64,000 nt of DNA from VBCG01 sp044226535 (GTDB lineage: Bacteria > Pseudomonadota > Gammaproteobacteria > Burkholderiales > Casimicrobiaceae). Below, in pieces: positions 32,525-41,419 of this stretch. A program made the position numbers and the translations under genes. The notes under the pieces are model-generated. The model saw only the letters and a list, made by a program, of their open reading frames with translations, was not told the origin of the DNA and did not search any database. The DNA is taken from assembly GCA_044226535.1 (NCBI GenBank), contig JBGAGT010000011.1, positions 1 through 64,000 of the forward strand, in the 5' to 3' direction. Numbering within the stretch: position 1 is the stretch's first letter; each line of letters begins with the position of its first letter.

Positions 32525-33067
32525 CTAGTCGTAGCAATCCGCGAGCGCGAGGGGCAGGCCCTCGCGGTCCTTGGCGGCGAGCACGGGCTCGCCGTCGAGC
32601 GGCCATTCGATGCCGAGCGCGGGGTCGTTCCATTGCAGCGTGCGCTCGTGCTCGGGATGCCAGAAGTCGGTGGTCTTGTAGGCGAAGTCGGCGACCGGCG
32701 TGAGCACCAGGAAGCCGTGCGCGAAGCCCGGCGGGATCCACAGCATCCTGCGGTTGTCGGCGGAGAGCTCGAGGCCGAACGAGCGGCCGAACGTCGGCGA
32801 GCTTTTCCGCAGGTCGACCGCGACGTCGTACACCGCGCCGTCGAGCACGCGCACCAGCTTGCCCTGGGCGTGCTCGATCTGGTAGTGCAGGCCGCGCAGC
32901 ACGCCCTTCACCGAGCGCGACTGGTTGTCCTGCACGAAGTCGGCGTCGATGCCGGCCCCGGCGAAGGCGCGCGCGTTCCAGCTCTCGAAGAAATGCCCGC
33001 GCGCGTCGCCGAACACGCGCGGCTCGATGAGCCGCACGCCGGGCAGCGGGGTGTCCGTCACCTTCAT
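32525..33067 (-). CDS. rfbC: dTDP-4-dehydrorhamnose 3,5-epimerase
   Basis: 180-residue cupin epimerase. Motifs: PRVFGDARGHFFESWN, DFVQDNQSRSVKGVLRGLHY with the catalytic His, VAVDLRKSSPTFG and IPPGFAHGFLVL. Acts between RfbB and RfbD. Seven bp separate it from rfbA. Confidence 0.96.
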   Translation of the reverse strand: MKVTDTPLPGVRLIEPRVFGDARGHFFESWNARAFAGAGIDADFVQDNQSRSVKGVLRGLHYQIEHAQGKLVRVLDGAVYDVAVDLRKSSPTFGRSFGLELSADNRRMLWIPPGFAHGFLVLTPVADFAYKTTDFWHPEHERTLQWNDPALGIEWPLDGEPVLAAKDREGLPLALADCYD

Positions 33068-33074
33068 GGGCGCT

Positions 33075-33959
33075 TCAGCGGATCACCGGGTCGCGCAGCA
33101 GGCCGAGCAGGTATCGCCCGTAGCCGTTCTTCGCCAGGGCGTTGCCGAGCCGCTCCAGCGCCCCGGCGTCGATCCAACCCTGCCGGAAGGCGATCTCCTC
33201 GGGGCAGGCGATCTTGAGTCCCTGGCGCCGCTCGATGGTCTCGATGTACTGCGAGGCCTCGAGCAGCGTCTCGTGCGTGCCGGTGTCGAGCCATGCCATG
33301 CCGCGGCCCATCACCTCGCAGGCGAGCTCGCCCCAGCCGAGGTAGGTCTTGTTGACGTCGGTGATCTCGAGCTCGCCGCGCGCGGAAGGCGAGAGCTCGC
33401 GCGCGATGTCGAGCACGCGGTTGTCGTAGAAGTAAAGGCCGGTGACCGCGTAGCGCGACTTCGGGCGCGCGGGCTTCTCCTCGAGGCTCACCACGCGCCC
33501 CGACGCGTCGAACTCGGCGACACCGTAGCGCTCGGGATCGGCGACGGGATAGGCGAACACCGTCGCGCCCTGCGCGTGGGCGTTCGCGCGCTCGAGCTGC
33601 AGCTGCAGGTCGTGGCCGTAGAAGATGTTGTCGCCGAGCACCAGGGCGGCCGTGTCGCGGCCGACGAAGTCGCGGCCGATGATGAAGGCCTGCGCGAGGC
33701 CGTCGGGCGACGGCTGCACCGCGTACGACAGCGACAGGCCCCACTGCGCGCCGTCGCGCAGCAGCTGCTGGAAGCGCGGCGTGTCCTCCGGCGTGGAGAT
33801 CAGCAGGATGTCGCGGATCCCCGCCAGCATCAGCGTCGACAGCGGGTAGTAGATCATCGGCTTGTCGTAGACCGGCAGCAGCTGCTTGCTCACGACCTGC
33901 GTCACCGGCCACAGCCGCGTGCCCGAGCCCCCGGCGAGAATCACGCCCTTGCGCTTCAT
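33075..33959 (-). CDS. rfbA: Glucose-1-phosphate thymidylyltransferase
   Basis: Makes dTDP-glucose from dTTP and glucose-1-phosphate. 294 residues with the nucleotidyltransferase signature GVILAGGSGTRLWP (residues 5-18), KQLLPVYDKPMIYYPLS, LGDNIFYG, and the C-terminal GWIDAGALERLG. The ATG at 33959 overlaps the preceding glycosyltransferase stop as ATGA. Confidence 0.96.
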   Translation of the reverse strand: MKRKGVILAGGSGTRLWPVTQVVSKQLLPVYDKPMIYYPLSTLMLAGIRDILLISTPEDTPRFQQLLRDGAQWGLSLSYAVQPSPDGLAQAFIIGRDFVGRDTAALVLGDNIFYGHDLQLQLERANAHAQGATVFAYPVADPERYGVAEFDASGRVVSLEEKPARPKSRYAVTGLYFYDNRVLDIARELSPSARGELEITDVNKTYLGWGELACEVMGRGMAWLDTGTHETLLEASQYIETIERRQGLKIACPEEIAFRQGWIDAGALERLGNALAKNGYGRYLLGLLRDPVIR

Positions 33960-34894
33960 CGCGAAACCCCTCCCGCGGCGAGGAACGCCAGCCACTTGGT
34001 CTCGCGCCGCGCGCGGCACACGCTGTCGAGCACGATGCCGCAGCCGATCAGCAGCGCGGAGAGCAGCATCAGCGACGCCGCCAGCACGGCGCTCGGCAGG
34101 CGCGGCACGAGGTGCGTCTCGGCGAACTCGACGATCACCGGCACGCCGATCGCCAGTGCCGTGAGCGCCACCACGGCACCGGCGATGCCGAAGAAGCGCA
34201 CGGGGCGCGTCTGCTCGTAGAGGTGCGCCAGCGTGAGCGCGATGCGCACCCCGTCGCGCCAGGTGTTGAGCTTGCTCGCCGAGCCCTCTGGGCGGGCCCC
34301 GTAGGGCGTGTCGACCTCGCGGGTGCGAAGGCCGAGGTCGAGCCCGTGCACGGTCAGTTCGGTCTCGATCTCGAAGCCGCGCGAGGCGGCGGGAAACGAG
34401 CGCACGAAGCGCCGCGTGAACGCCCGGTAACCGGAGAAGACGTCGTCGACGCGCGCGCCGTAGAGGCGCGAGATGGCACCCGTGAACAGGCGGTTGCCCC
34501 ACTGGTGGCCGCGACGGTAGGCATCGGCGGCCGTGTCGCGCGGCGTGACGCGTCGGCCGATCACCATCTCGCAGTGCTCGTCGCGCAGCGTCGCCAGCAT
34601 GCGCGACGCGGACGCGGCGTCGTAGGTGTCGTCGCCGTCGACCAGCAGCAGGAGGTCGGCGTCGGCGACCACGAACAGCGTGCGCACGGCATTGCCCTTG
34701 CCGGGGCGCGGTTCCACGACCACGCGGGCGCCGGCCTCGCGCGCGATGCGCGCGGTGTCGTCGCGCGACGCGTTGTCGCAGACCCAGATCTCGGCGCCGG
34801 GCAGCGCGCTGCGGAACCCCGCGACCACGCCGGCGATGGTGGGCGCTTCGTCGCGGCAGGGAACGAGCACTGCGATCGATGGGGTCGAGGGCAT
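33956..34894 (-). CDS. Family 2 glycosyltransferase, membrane-anchored (polyprenyl-phosphate type)
   Basis: 312 residues from the ATG at 34894. GT2 core: IAVLVPCRDEAPTIAGVV, VCDNASRDDTARIA, a DGDDTYD acidic metal site, and FSGYRAFTRRFV. Two C-terminal hydrophobic helices (about 230-255 and 265-290) anchor it. This layout resembles DPM1/GtrB-type enzymes that load a sugar on a polyprenyl phosphate. First gene of the rfbACD run and coupled to rfbA by a 4-nt overlap. Sugar donor unknown. Confidence 0.82.
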   Translation of the reverse strand: MPSTPSIAVLVPCRDEAPTIAGVVAGFRSALPGAEIWVCDNASRDDTARIAREAGARVVVEPRPGKGNAVRTLFVVADADLLLLVDGDDTYDAASASRMLATLRDEHCEMVIGRRVTPRDTAADAYRRGHQWGNRLFTGAISRLYGARVDDVFSGYRAFTRRFVRSFPAASRGFEIETELTVHGLDLGLRTREVDTPYGARPEGSASKLNTWRDGVRIALTLAHLYEQTRPVRFFGIAGAVVALTALAIGVPVIVEFAETHLVPRLPSAVLAASLMLLSALLIGCGIVLDSVCRARRETKWLAFLAAGGVSR

Positions 34895-35028
34895 GGTTCG
34901 GCGATGGCGCCCCGGCGGCGCGGGCCGCGCGGGCGACGTGGCGTGGGCGAATCCTAGCAAACGACGGGTGGCGGGCCGCTATACTCGGCAACACCGCTCG
35001 GCAACACCGGCGCAGATCCCCGCAGCGC

Positions 35029-36555
35029 GTGCGATTCCCACCCAACCTCTCCCGCCACGCCGTCAATGCGCTCGCGCTGGTGGTGTTCGCGCTGATCGCG
35101 GTGCGGGCCTCGACCGTCGCCGATCCCTACTGGGACACGCTGGCCTACCACTGGCCCTTCGCCGCGCGCGCGGCGGGCCTCTGCGATGCCGGGTGCTTCG
35201 CCTTCGACGAGGGCACCGAGGTCCTCTACCGGTCGTTCCCCATGCTCTACCACCTCGCCTTCGGCGAGCTGTGGCGCATATTCGGGACGCCCGCCGCCGG
35301 CCACTGGATCTCGATCGCCGCGCTCGCGGCCCTGTGCGGCTACCTGTGGAAGCGCTTCGACGTCCCGCCCGCGTGGTCGTGGCTCGGCTTCGTCGCCATC
35401 CCCATCGTGCAGGTCCACCTGTCGGCGAGCTACAGCGACATCACCGGCAACGCGCTCCTGACCATCGCGATCTTCATCATCCTGCGCGTGATCGTCACGC
35501 GCGAGCCTCCGCTCGCCTGGGAATGGGCGGTGGCGCTGCTGGCGCTCGCCGTGACCGGCGCGACCAAGCTGCAGTTCATCCCGCTCGCGGCGCTCGCCTG
35601 GTGCGCGCTCTGCGTGGCCGCCGCCATCGCCTGGCGCGGGCGCGAGGGCGCGCTGCCGTGGCTGCGCGTCGGCGTGCTGCTGGTCGCGGGCCTCGCGGCG
35701 ACGTTGCCGCAGGCTGTCCACAACCTCGCCGCCTTCGCCAACCCGTTCTACCCGATGAGCTTCAAGCTCGGCGGGCACCGCTTCCCCGGCGTGATGTCGG
35801 TCGAGGACATGCAGAAGGGCATGTCCGTCGCCGATCCCTGGCTGCGCTATCCGGCGCCCCTGCGCTGGGTCGCGTCCGTCCTCGAGTTCGACGCGCTCGG
35901 CGGCCGGCCCGGGGTGTGGACCGTGGACCAGGCCGACATCGCGCGCAGCTCCCGGGCCTTCCGCATGGGCGGCTACTTCGTGGTCTACGTCCTCGGCATG
36001 CTGGCGCTGGCGGCCACGCGCCTCGGCGAGCGCCGTGCCGGCGCCTTCGCCTGGCTGTTCGCGGTGCTGACCCTCCTCTGCATGCTGCTGCCCAACTCGC
36101 ACGAGCTGCGCTACTACCACTTCTGGATGCTGACGCTGGTGGGCGGCGTGCTGGCGCTGGCGCACTCGCCGCTGTTCGCGCCTTCGGCCGCGGCGCCGGC
36201 GGCGAGCGGCCCGGAGGCGACGGCGCGGCTGCATCGCCTGCGCAACCCCCTCGCCGAACCGCTGGCGCTGCGCCAGGCCGCCCACGGCTTCATCGCCGTG
36301 GTGCTGCTGTCGGTCATCCTCGCCACCGGCGCGCGCTACGTGTCCACCGTCGGCGCGCGCGCTTCGCGCATCGCGACCTACACCGACGCGGTGGTCGGCG
36401 CGATGGCGCCGGGGTCGACGCTGTGCATCGCCAACCGGCATCGCACGGCGGTTTTCTACACGCGGCTGTTCCACCCGCGCAGCGACGTCGGGGTGCGCGT
36501 GCTGCGCGAAGGCGAGGGCACCGCCGGTTGCGATCGCGTGGTCGACCCGCGATGA
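35029..36555 (+). CDS. Polytopic membrane protein, putative GT-C type glycosyltransferase
   Basis: 508 residues from a GTG at 35029 with many hydrophobic helices (for example AVNALALVVFALIAVRA, LLTIAIFIILRVIV, FIAVVLLSVILA). An early loop carries acidic residues (ADPYWDTLAYHWPF), as in GT-C enzymes using lipid-linked sugars, but no family signature is decisive. It opposes its neighbours in the polysaccharide cluster and is coupled to the methyltransferase by a 4-nt overlap, forming a two-gene unit inside the rml region. The GTG and upstream region are weak, so the start may differ. Confidence 0.6.
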   Translation: MRFPPNLSRHAVNALALVVFALIAVRASTVADPYWDTLAYHWPFAARAAGLCDAGCFAFDEGTEVLYRSFPMLYHLAFGELWRIFGTPAAGHWISIAALAALCGYLWKRFDVPPAWSWLGFVAIPIVQVHLSASYSDITGNALLTIAIFIILRVIVTREPPLAWEWAVALLALAVTGATKLQFIPLAALAWCALCVAAAIAWRGREGALPWLRVGVLLVAGLAATLPQAVHNLAAFANPFYPMSFKLGGHRFPGVMSVEDMQKGMSVADPWLRYPAPLRWVASVLEFDALGGRPGVWTVDQADIARSSRAFRMGGYFVVYVLGMLALAATRLGERRAGAFAWLFAVLTLLCMLLPNSHELRYYHFWMLTLVGGVLALAHSPLFAPSAAAPAASGPEATARLHRLRNPLAEPLALRQAAHGFIAVVLLSVILATGARYVSTVGARASRIATYTDAVVGAMAPGSTLCIANRHRTAVFYTRLFHPRSDVGVRVLREGEGTAGCDRVVDPR

Positions 36556-37277
36556 ACGCCGGCGATTCGCCACGGCGGCCGGTCGCGCCCGACGCGGCCT
36601 ACACCGGCACGGGCAACCTCGAGGTGATGGCCGAGGCGGTCAACTACAACCGCTACCTGCTGGGACTGGTGCGCCGCGCGGCGCGCCCCGGCGACCGCAT
36701 CGCCGATATCGGCGCGGGCATCGGCACCTTCGCGGCCGCGCTCGCCGCCGACGGCTACGACGTCGCCTGCGTCGAGCCCGACGCCGCGCAGGCGGAGGTG
36801 CTGCGCAGCCGCGGCCTCGCGCATGTGCACGATGCCTCGGAGCTCCCCGCCGGGTCGCTCGACTTCGTCTACTCGTTCAACGTGCTCGAGCACATCGAGG
36901 ACGACGCGGCCGCGGCGAGCACCTGGGTGTCGCGCCTCAGGCCCGGCGGGCGCATGCTGGTCTACGTGCCGGCGTTCGACCTGCTCTTTTCCAGCATGGA
37001 CCGCAAGGTGGGGCACGTGCGGCGCTACCGGCGCGCGAGCCTGCGGCGCGTGCTGGAGGGCGCGGGGCTCGAGGTCGGGCGCGTGCGCTACGCCGACAGC
37101 GCGGGGTTCTTCGCCACGCTCGCGTTCAAGGCGTTGGGCAACGACAGCGGCGAGATCGACCGCCGCGCGCTCGTGGCCTACGACCGCGTCGCGTTTCCCG
37201 TGTCGCGCGCGGCCGACCGGCTGCTCGACCGCGTGGTCGGCAAGAACGTCGTGGCCACCGGCCGCCGGCGCGCCTGA
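36552..37277 (+). CDS. SAM-dependent methyltransferase
   Basis: 241 residues with class I motifs: IADIGAGIGTFAAALA (motif I, about residues 47-62), VACVEPD, and FVYSFNVLEHIEDDAAA. The C-terminal half includes GHVRRYRRASLRRVLEGAG, seen in methyltransferases of polysaccharide clusters. Its ATG overlaps the stop of the membrane protein. Substrate unknown; a glycan or lipid-linked sugar is plausible from context. Confidence 0.8.
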   Translation: MNAGDSPRRPVAPDAAYTGTGNLEVMAEAVNYNRYLLGLVRRAARPGDRIADIGAGIGTFAAALAADGYDVACVEPDAAQAEVLRSRGLAHVHDASELPAGSLDFVYSFNVLEHIEDDAAAASTWVSRLRPGGRMLVYVPAFDLLFSSMDRKVGHVRRYRRASLRRVLEGAGLEVGRVRYADSAGFFATLAFKALGNDSGEIDRRALVAYDRVAFPVSRAADRLLDRVVGKNVVATGRRRA

Positions 37278-37323
37278 CGCGACGCGCCGCGCGGGGGCTC
37301 GGCGCGCCGCGGCACGCGCCGGC

Positions 37324-38397
37324 TCAGCGCGCCGTTTCGGCCTGGTAGTGGCGCTCGATCCAGTGGCGATACTCGCCGCTGGTGACCTCGGCGAGCCACG
37401 CCGCGTTGTCGAAGTACCAGTCGACCGTGCGCCGCATGCCGGAGGCGAAGGTCTCCGACGGCTCCCATCCCAGCTCGCCGCGTATCCTCGCCGGATCGAT
37501 GGCATAGCGCCGGTCGTGCCCGGGCCGGTCCGCGACGTGGGTGATGAGCGTCGCCGGGTCGCGGTCGATGCCTTGTGCGCCCAGGCGCTCGCCGACGCGC
37601 GCGCAGATCGCGCGCACCACGTCGATGTTCTGCATCTCGGCGTTGCCGCCGACGTTGTAGGTCGCGCCCGGCGTGCCGCGGGCGAGCACCGTGCGGATCG
37701 CCGCGCAGTGGTCCCCGACGTACAGCCAGTCGCGCACGTTGCGGCCGTCGCCGTAGACCGGCAGCGGCTTGCCCGCGATCGCGTTGACGATCATCAGCGG
37801 GATGAGCTTCTCGGGAAACTGCATCGGCCCGTAGTTGTTCGAGCAGTTGGTGGTGAGCGTGGGCAGGCCGAAGGTGTGGTGCCAGGCGCGCACCAGGTGG
37901 TCCGACGCGGCCTTCGACGCCGAGTAGGGGCTGTTGGGCGCGTAGGGAGTCTCCTCGCTGAACGCGGGATCGCCGGGGCCGAGCGATCCGTAGACCTCGT
38001 CGGTCGACACGTGCAGGAAGCGGAACGCGCGCCTGTCCGCGTCGGGGAGCTCGCGCCACCACGCGGCGGTTTCCTCGAGCAGCGCGAAGGTGTCGACGAC
38101 GTTGGTCTCGATGAAGGCCGCGGGGCCGTGGATCGAGCGGTCGACGTGCGTCTCGGCCGCGAAGTTGACGATCGCGCGGGGACGGTGGCGCCCGAGCAGC
38201 GCCTTCACCCGCGCGCGGTCGCCGATGCTGCCGTGGACGAATGCGTAGCGCGCGTCGCCGCTCACGCGCGCGAGGTTCGCCGCGTTGCCCGCGTAGGTGA
38301 GCTTGTCGAGGTTGACGACGGGCTCGCCGCCGCTGTCCAGCCAGTCGAGGATGAAGTTCGCGCCGATGAAGCCGGCACCGCCGGTGACGAGGATCAT
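37324..38397 (-). CDS. rfbB: dTDP-glucose 4,6-dehydratase
   Basis: Second step of dTDP-rhamnose synthesis. 357 residues: MILVTGGAGFIGANFI, AAETHVDRSIHGP, catalytic STDEVYGSLG and YSASKAASDHL, NCSNNYGP, and GDGRNVRDWLYVGDH. It is separated from rfbACD by the opposing membrane protein-methyltransferase pair and instead overlaps the epimerase gene by 4 nt. Confidence 0.97.
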   Translation of the reverse strand: MILVTGGAGFIGANFILDWLDSGGEPVVNLDKLTYAGNAANLARVSGDARYAFVHGSIGDRARVKALLGRHRPRAIVNFAAETHVDRSIHGPAAFIETNVVDTFALLEETAAWWRELPDADRRAFRFLHVSTDEVYGSLGPGDPAFSEETPYAPNSPYSASKAASDHLVRAWHHTFGLPTLTTNCSNNYGPMQFPEKLIPLMIVNAIAGKPLPVYGDGRNVRDWLYVGDHCAAIRTVLARGTPGATYNVGGNAEMQNIDVVRAICARVGERLGAQGIDRDPATLITHVADRPGHDRRYAIDPARIRGELGWEPSETFASGMRRTVDWYFDNAAWLAEVTSGEYRHWIERHYQAETAR

Positions 38398-39479
38398 GGG
38401 GAGGTCGTGGGGCTGGAATCGGGTGTCGCGGCGGACGGTCCGCGCGCCGCGCCATGGTACGCGAGGTACCAGTCGACGAAGGCCGCGAGGCCGCGCTCGA
38501 GCGGGGTATGCGGCGCGAAGCCGGTGAGCGCCGCGAGGCGATCGATCGACGCGTAGGTGTCGCGCACGTCGCCCGGCTGCATCGGCGTGTCGATGCGCAG
38601 CGCCTCGCGGCCGAGCAGGCGCTCGAGCGTGGCGATGAACTCGCCCAGCGCCACCGAGCGGTTGTTGCCGATGTTGTAGATGGCGTGCGGGACGTCCTCG
38701 CCCCCGGCACCGCCCACCGCGCCGGGGCCGGCGTCGCCGCGCCGCGGGGGGTGCGCGAGCACGCGCAGCACGCCCTCGACGATGTCGTCGACGAAGGTGA
38801 AGTCGCGGCGCATGTCGCCGCCGTTGAACACGCGGATGGGCTCGCCCGCGAGGATCGCGCGCGTGAACAGCATCGGCGCCATGTCGGGGCGTCCCCAGGG
38901 CCCGTAGACCGTGAAGAAGCGCAGCCCCGTGGCCGGCAGGCCATAGAGGTGCGCGTAGCTGTGCGCCATCACCTCGTTGGCCTTCTTGGTCGCCGCGTAC
39001 AGGCTCACCGGCGTGTCGGTGCGCTGGTCCTCGGAGAACGGCAGCGCGTGGTTGGCGCCGTATACGCTCGACGACGACGCGTAGGCAAGGTGGCGCACGC
39101 CGCCGTGGCGGCATCCCTCGAGCACGTTGATGAAGGCATCGAGGTTGTTGACGGCGTAAGCGGAAGGATTCTGCAGCGAATAGCGCACGCCCGGCTGCGC
39201 GGCGAGGTGCACGACCTCGCCGAAGCCGCCCTCGGCGAAGAGCCGCGCCGTGGCCCCGCGGTCGGCGAGGTCGAGCGTGCGCACCTCGACGCGGCAATGC
39301 TCCGCGACGCGGCGCGCCCGCGCGCGCTTCAGCGCGACGTCGTAGTAGTCGTCGAAGCTGTCGACGCCGGCCACCTCGGCGCCCTCGCGCGAGAGCGCGA
39401 TCATGGCGTGCATGCCGATGAAGCCGGCCGCGCCGGTGACCAGCACGCGCCTGCGGGGTGCCTGCGGTGCCGCGCTCAA
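38394..39479 (-). CDS. NAD-dependent epimerase, probable UDP-glucuronate 4-epimerase
   Basis: Extended short-chain dehydrogenase of 361 residues: VLVTGAAGFIGMHAMIAL, DSFDDYYDVALKRARA, HLAAQPGVRYSLQNP, catalytic ASSSSVYG and YAATKKANE, and RFFTVYGPWGRPDMA. These match the GalE-like UDP-glucuronate/galacturonate epimerases that supply galacturonate for capsule or core. A 25-residue Gly/Ala-rich insert (RRGDAGPGAVGGAGGEDVP) precedes the IYNIGNN motif. It overlaps rfbB and the next glycosyltransferase by 4 nt each. Confidence 0.82.
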   Translation of the reverse strand: MSAAPQAPRRRVLVTGAAGFIGMHAMIALSREGAEVAGVDSFDDYYDVALKRARARRVAEHCRVEVRTLDLADRGATARLFAEGGFGEVVHLAAQPGVRYSLQNPSAYAVNNLDAFINVLEGCRHGGVRHLAYASSSSVYGANHALPFSEDQRTDTPVSLYAATKKANEVMAHSYAHLYGLPATGLRFFTVYGPWGRPDMAPMLFTRAILAGEPIRVFNGGDMRRDFTFVDDIVEGVLRVLAHPPRRGDAGPGAVGGAGGEDVPHAIYNIGNNRSVALGEFIATLERLLGREALRIDTPMQPGDVRDTYASIDRLAALTGFAPHTPLERGLAAFVDWYLAYHGAARGPSAATPDSSPTTSP

Positions 39480-40336
39480 TGCAGCGTCCGCTCGGGGACG
39501 CGCGCGGCCTCGTCCCGCGAAGGCGCCGCGTCTTCTTCCTGCGCTGCGGCCTCGTCGTCACGCGAGGCCGCCGCCTCGGATTCGAGCGCGCGCAGCTTGG
39601 CGTACTTGAGGAAGCTCGCGAACGATCCAACGGCGATGTGCGCGAAGCCCGCCGCGCCGTCGAGGAAGCCCAGGCGCAGCAGGTAGAGCCGCAGGAAGCG
39701 CGCCAGCGGCGCCAGCGCGATCTGCGCGAAGCCCGCGCTGCGCCCGGCGCGGTGCATCGCCTCGGCCTGCAGGCTGGTGTAGCGGTTCTGCTTGGCGATG
39801 TAGTCGGAGAGGGACTCGGCCGAGGCGTGCAGGAGGTCGCCGTCGACGCGCGCGGCGTGGCCGTCGACGATCACGCGCTCGTGCACGACGTCGTCGCTCC
39901 AGCGCGCATAGCGGCGGTCGAAGAGGCGCACCACCCAGTCGGGATAGCCGTCGCCGTGCGAGAGCCAGCGCCCGAGGAAGCGGTTGCGGCGCGCCAGCGC
40001 GAAGGCCGCCGCGCCGGGGTTGTCGCGCGCCAGCACGGCGGCGATCGCATCGGCGAGCTCGGGCGTGACGCGCTCGTCGACGTCGAGGCAGAGCACCCAA
40101 TGGTTGCGTGCGTTGGCGACGGCGAACTGCTTCTGCGGCCCATAGCCCGCGAACGCGCGCTCCAGCACCCGCGCGCCGAGGCCGCGCGCGATGTTCACGG
40201 TATCATCGCGGCTCCCCGAATCGACGACGACGACATCGTCGGCGAACGCCGCAGAGCCGATGCAGCCGGCGATCTCGCCTGCCGCATCGTGCGCGATGAT
40301 GCAAAGCGACAGGGGTAGCGATCCGGGCTCGGGCAT
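39476..40336 (-). CDS. LPS core family 2 glycosyltransferase (WaaE/KdtX-like)
   Basis: 286 residues. GT2 motifs LSLCIIAHDAAGEIAGC, DDVVVVDSGSRDDTV and the metal site LCLDVDERVTP, followed by RRNRFLGRWLSHGDGYPDW and FDRRYARWSDDVVHE. These resemble WaaE-type enzymes adding glucose to inner-core heptose. The C-terminal roughly 40 residues are acidic and low complexity. First gene of a three-gene overlapping run with the epimerase and rfbB, divergent from waaC. Confidence 0.85.
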   Translation of the reverse strand: MPEPGSLPLSLCIIAHDAAGEIAGCIGSAAFADDVVVVDSGSRDDTVNIARGLGARVLERAFAGYGPQKQFAVANARNHWVLCLDVDERVTPELADAIAAVLARDNPGAAAFALARRNRFLGRWLSHGDGYPDWVVRLFDRRYARWSDDVVHERVIVDGHAARVDGDLLHASAESLSDYIAKQNRYTSLQAEAMHRAGRSAGFAQIALAPLARFLRLYLLRLGFLDGAAGFAHIAVGSFASFLKYAKLRALESEAAASRDDEAAAQEEDAAPSRDEAARVPERTLH

Positions 40337-40440
40337 GTGCGTCGGATGTCGTCGGTTTCTTTCGGGAAGGCGCGATTCGTGAAGGCCTTGAAGGCGCGAA
40401 TCCAGGTGCGATTGTACGTCCGCCGACGCGGGAAGCCGCG

Positions 40441-41412
40441 ATGAAGCGAATCCTGGTGGTCCGGCCCTCGTCGCTCGGCGACGTGGTCTATGCGCTGGCG
40501 ATCGCCGCCGACATCCGCGCCGCGTGTCCGGGAGCCTCGGTCGACTGGGTGGCCGAGGAAGGCTTCGCCGAGCTCCCGAAGCTTTCGCGGGACGTGGACC
40601 GCGTGATACCCGTGGCGCTGCGCCGCTGGCGCGGCGCGCTGGCGCGCGGCGCGACCTGGCGCGAGTTCGCCGGCTTCCGCCATGTCATGCGCGAGCGCCG
40701 CTACGACGCGGTGATCGACCTGCAGGAGCAGCTCAAGGGCGCGCTGATCGCGCGGCTGGCGCGCGGCCGCAGGCACGGGCTCGCGGCGTCGAGCATCCGC
40801 GAGCCCGTGGCCACGCTGTTCCACCACCATCACCACGCGGTGGAGCGCGACATCCATTTCGTCGCCAAGTGCCGCGCCATCGCCGCGGGTGCGCTCGGCT
40901 ACGCGCCCGAGGGCCCGCCACGCTGGCACTGGCACCCCCTCGCAGCGACCGCCGCGATGCCGCGCGGGCCCTCGGTCGCGATGCTGACGGCGACCTCGCG
41001 GCCGGGCAAGCTGTGGCCCGAGGACCGCTGGCGGGCGCTGGCGGCGCATGTCGCGGGCGCGGGCTTCGCCGTGGTGCTCCCCTGGGGCACGCCCGAGGAA
41101 TGCGCGCGCGCCGAGCGCATCGCGGAGGGCGTCGCGGGCGCCGTCGTGCCGCCGCGGCAGCCGCTCGCCGACCTGGCCGCCCTGCTCGCGCACGTCGACG
41201 CCGCGGTCGGCGTCGACACGGGGCTCACGCACCTCGCCGCGGCGCTCGGCACGCCGACCGTGGCGCTGTTCACCGAGACCGACGCCGCCCTCGCCGGCGT
41301 CGCGGTCTGCGGCGCGCCCTCGCAGGACCTCGGCGGCAACGGCGTCGTCCCGTCCCTCGCCGAGGCGGTCGATGCCCTCGGCGTCATCTGGCGCGCCACG
41401 CCGCGCTGCTGA
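40441..41412 (+). CDS. waaC: LPS heptosyltransferase I
   Basis: Adds the first L-glycero-D-manno-heptose to Kdo on the inner face of the cytoplasmic membrane. GT9 protein of 323 residues: VVRPSSLGDVVYALAIAADI, VIDLQEQLKGALIA, MLTATSRPGKLWPEDRW, and the C-terminal GVDTGLTHLAAALGTPTVAL. It is followed 7 bp later by waaA. Confidence 0.94.
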   Translation: MKRILVVRPSSLGDVVYALAIAADIRAACPGASVDWVAEEGFAELPKLSRDVDRVIPVALRRWRGALARGATWREFAGFRHVMRERRYDAVIDLQEQLKGALIARLARGRRHGLAASSIREPVATLFHHHHHAVERDIHFVAKCRAIAAGALGYAPEGPPRWHWHPLAATAAMPRGPSVAMLTATSRPGKLWPEDRWRALAAHVAGAGFAVVLPWGTPEECARAERIAEGVAGAVVPPRQPLADLAALLAHVDAAVGVDTGLTHLAAALGTPTVALFTETDAALAGVAVCGAPSQDLGGNGVVPSLAEAVDALGVIWRATPRC

Positions 41413-41419
41413 CGGCGCC

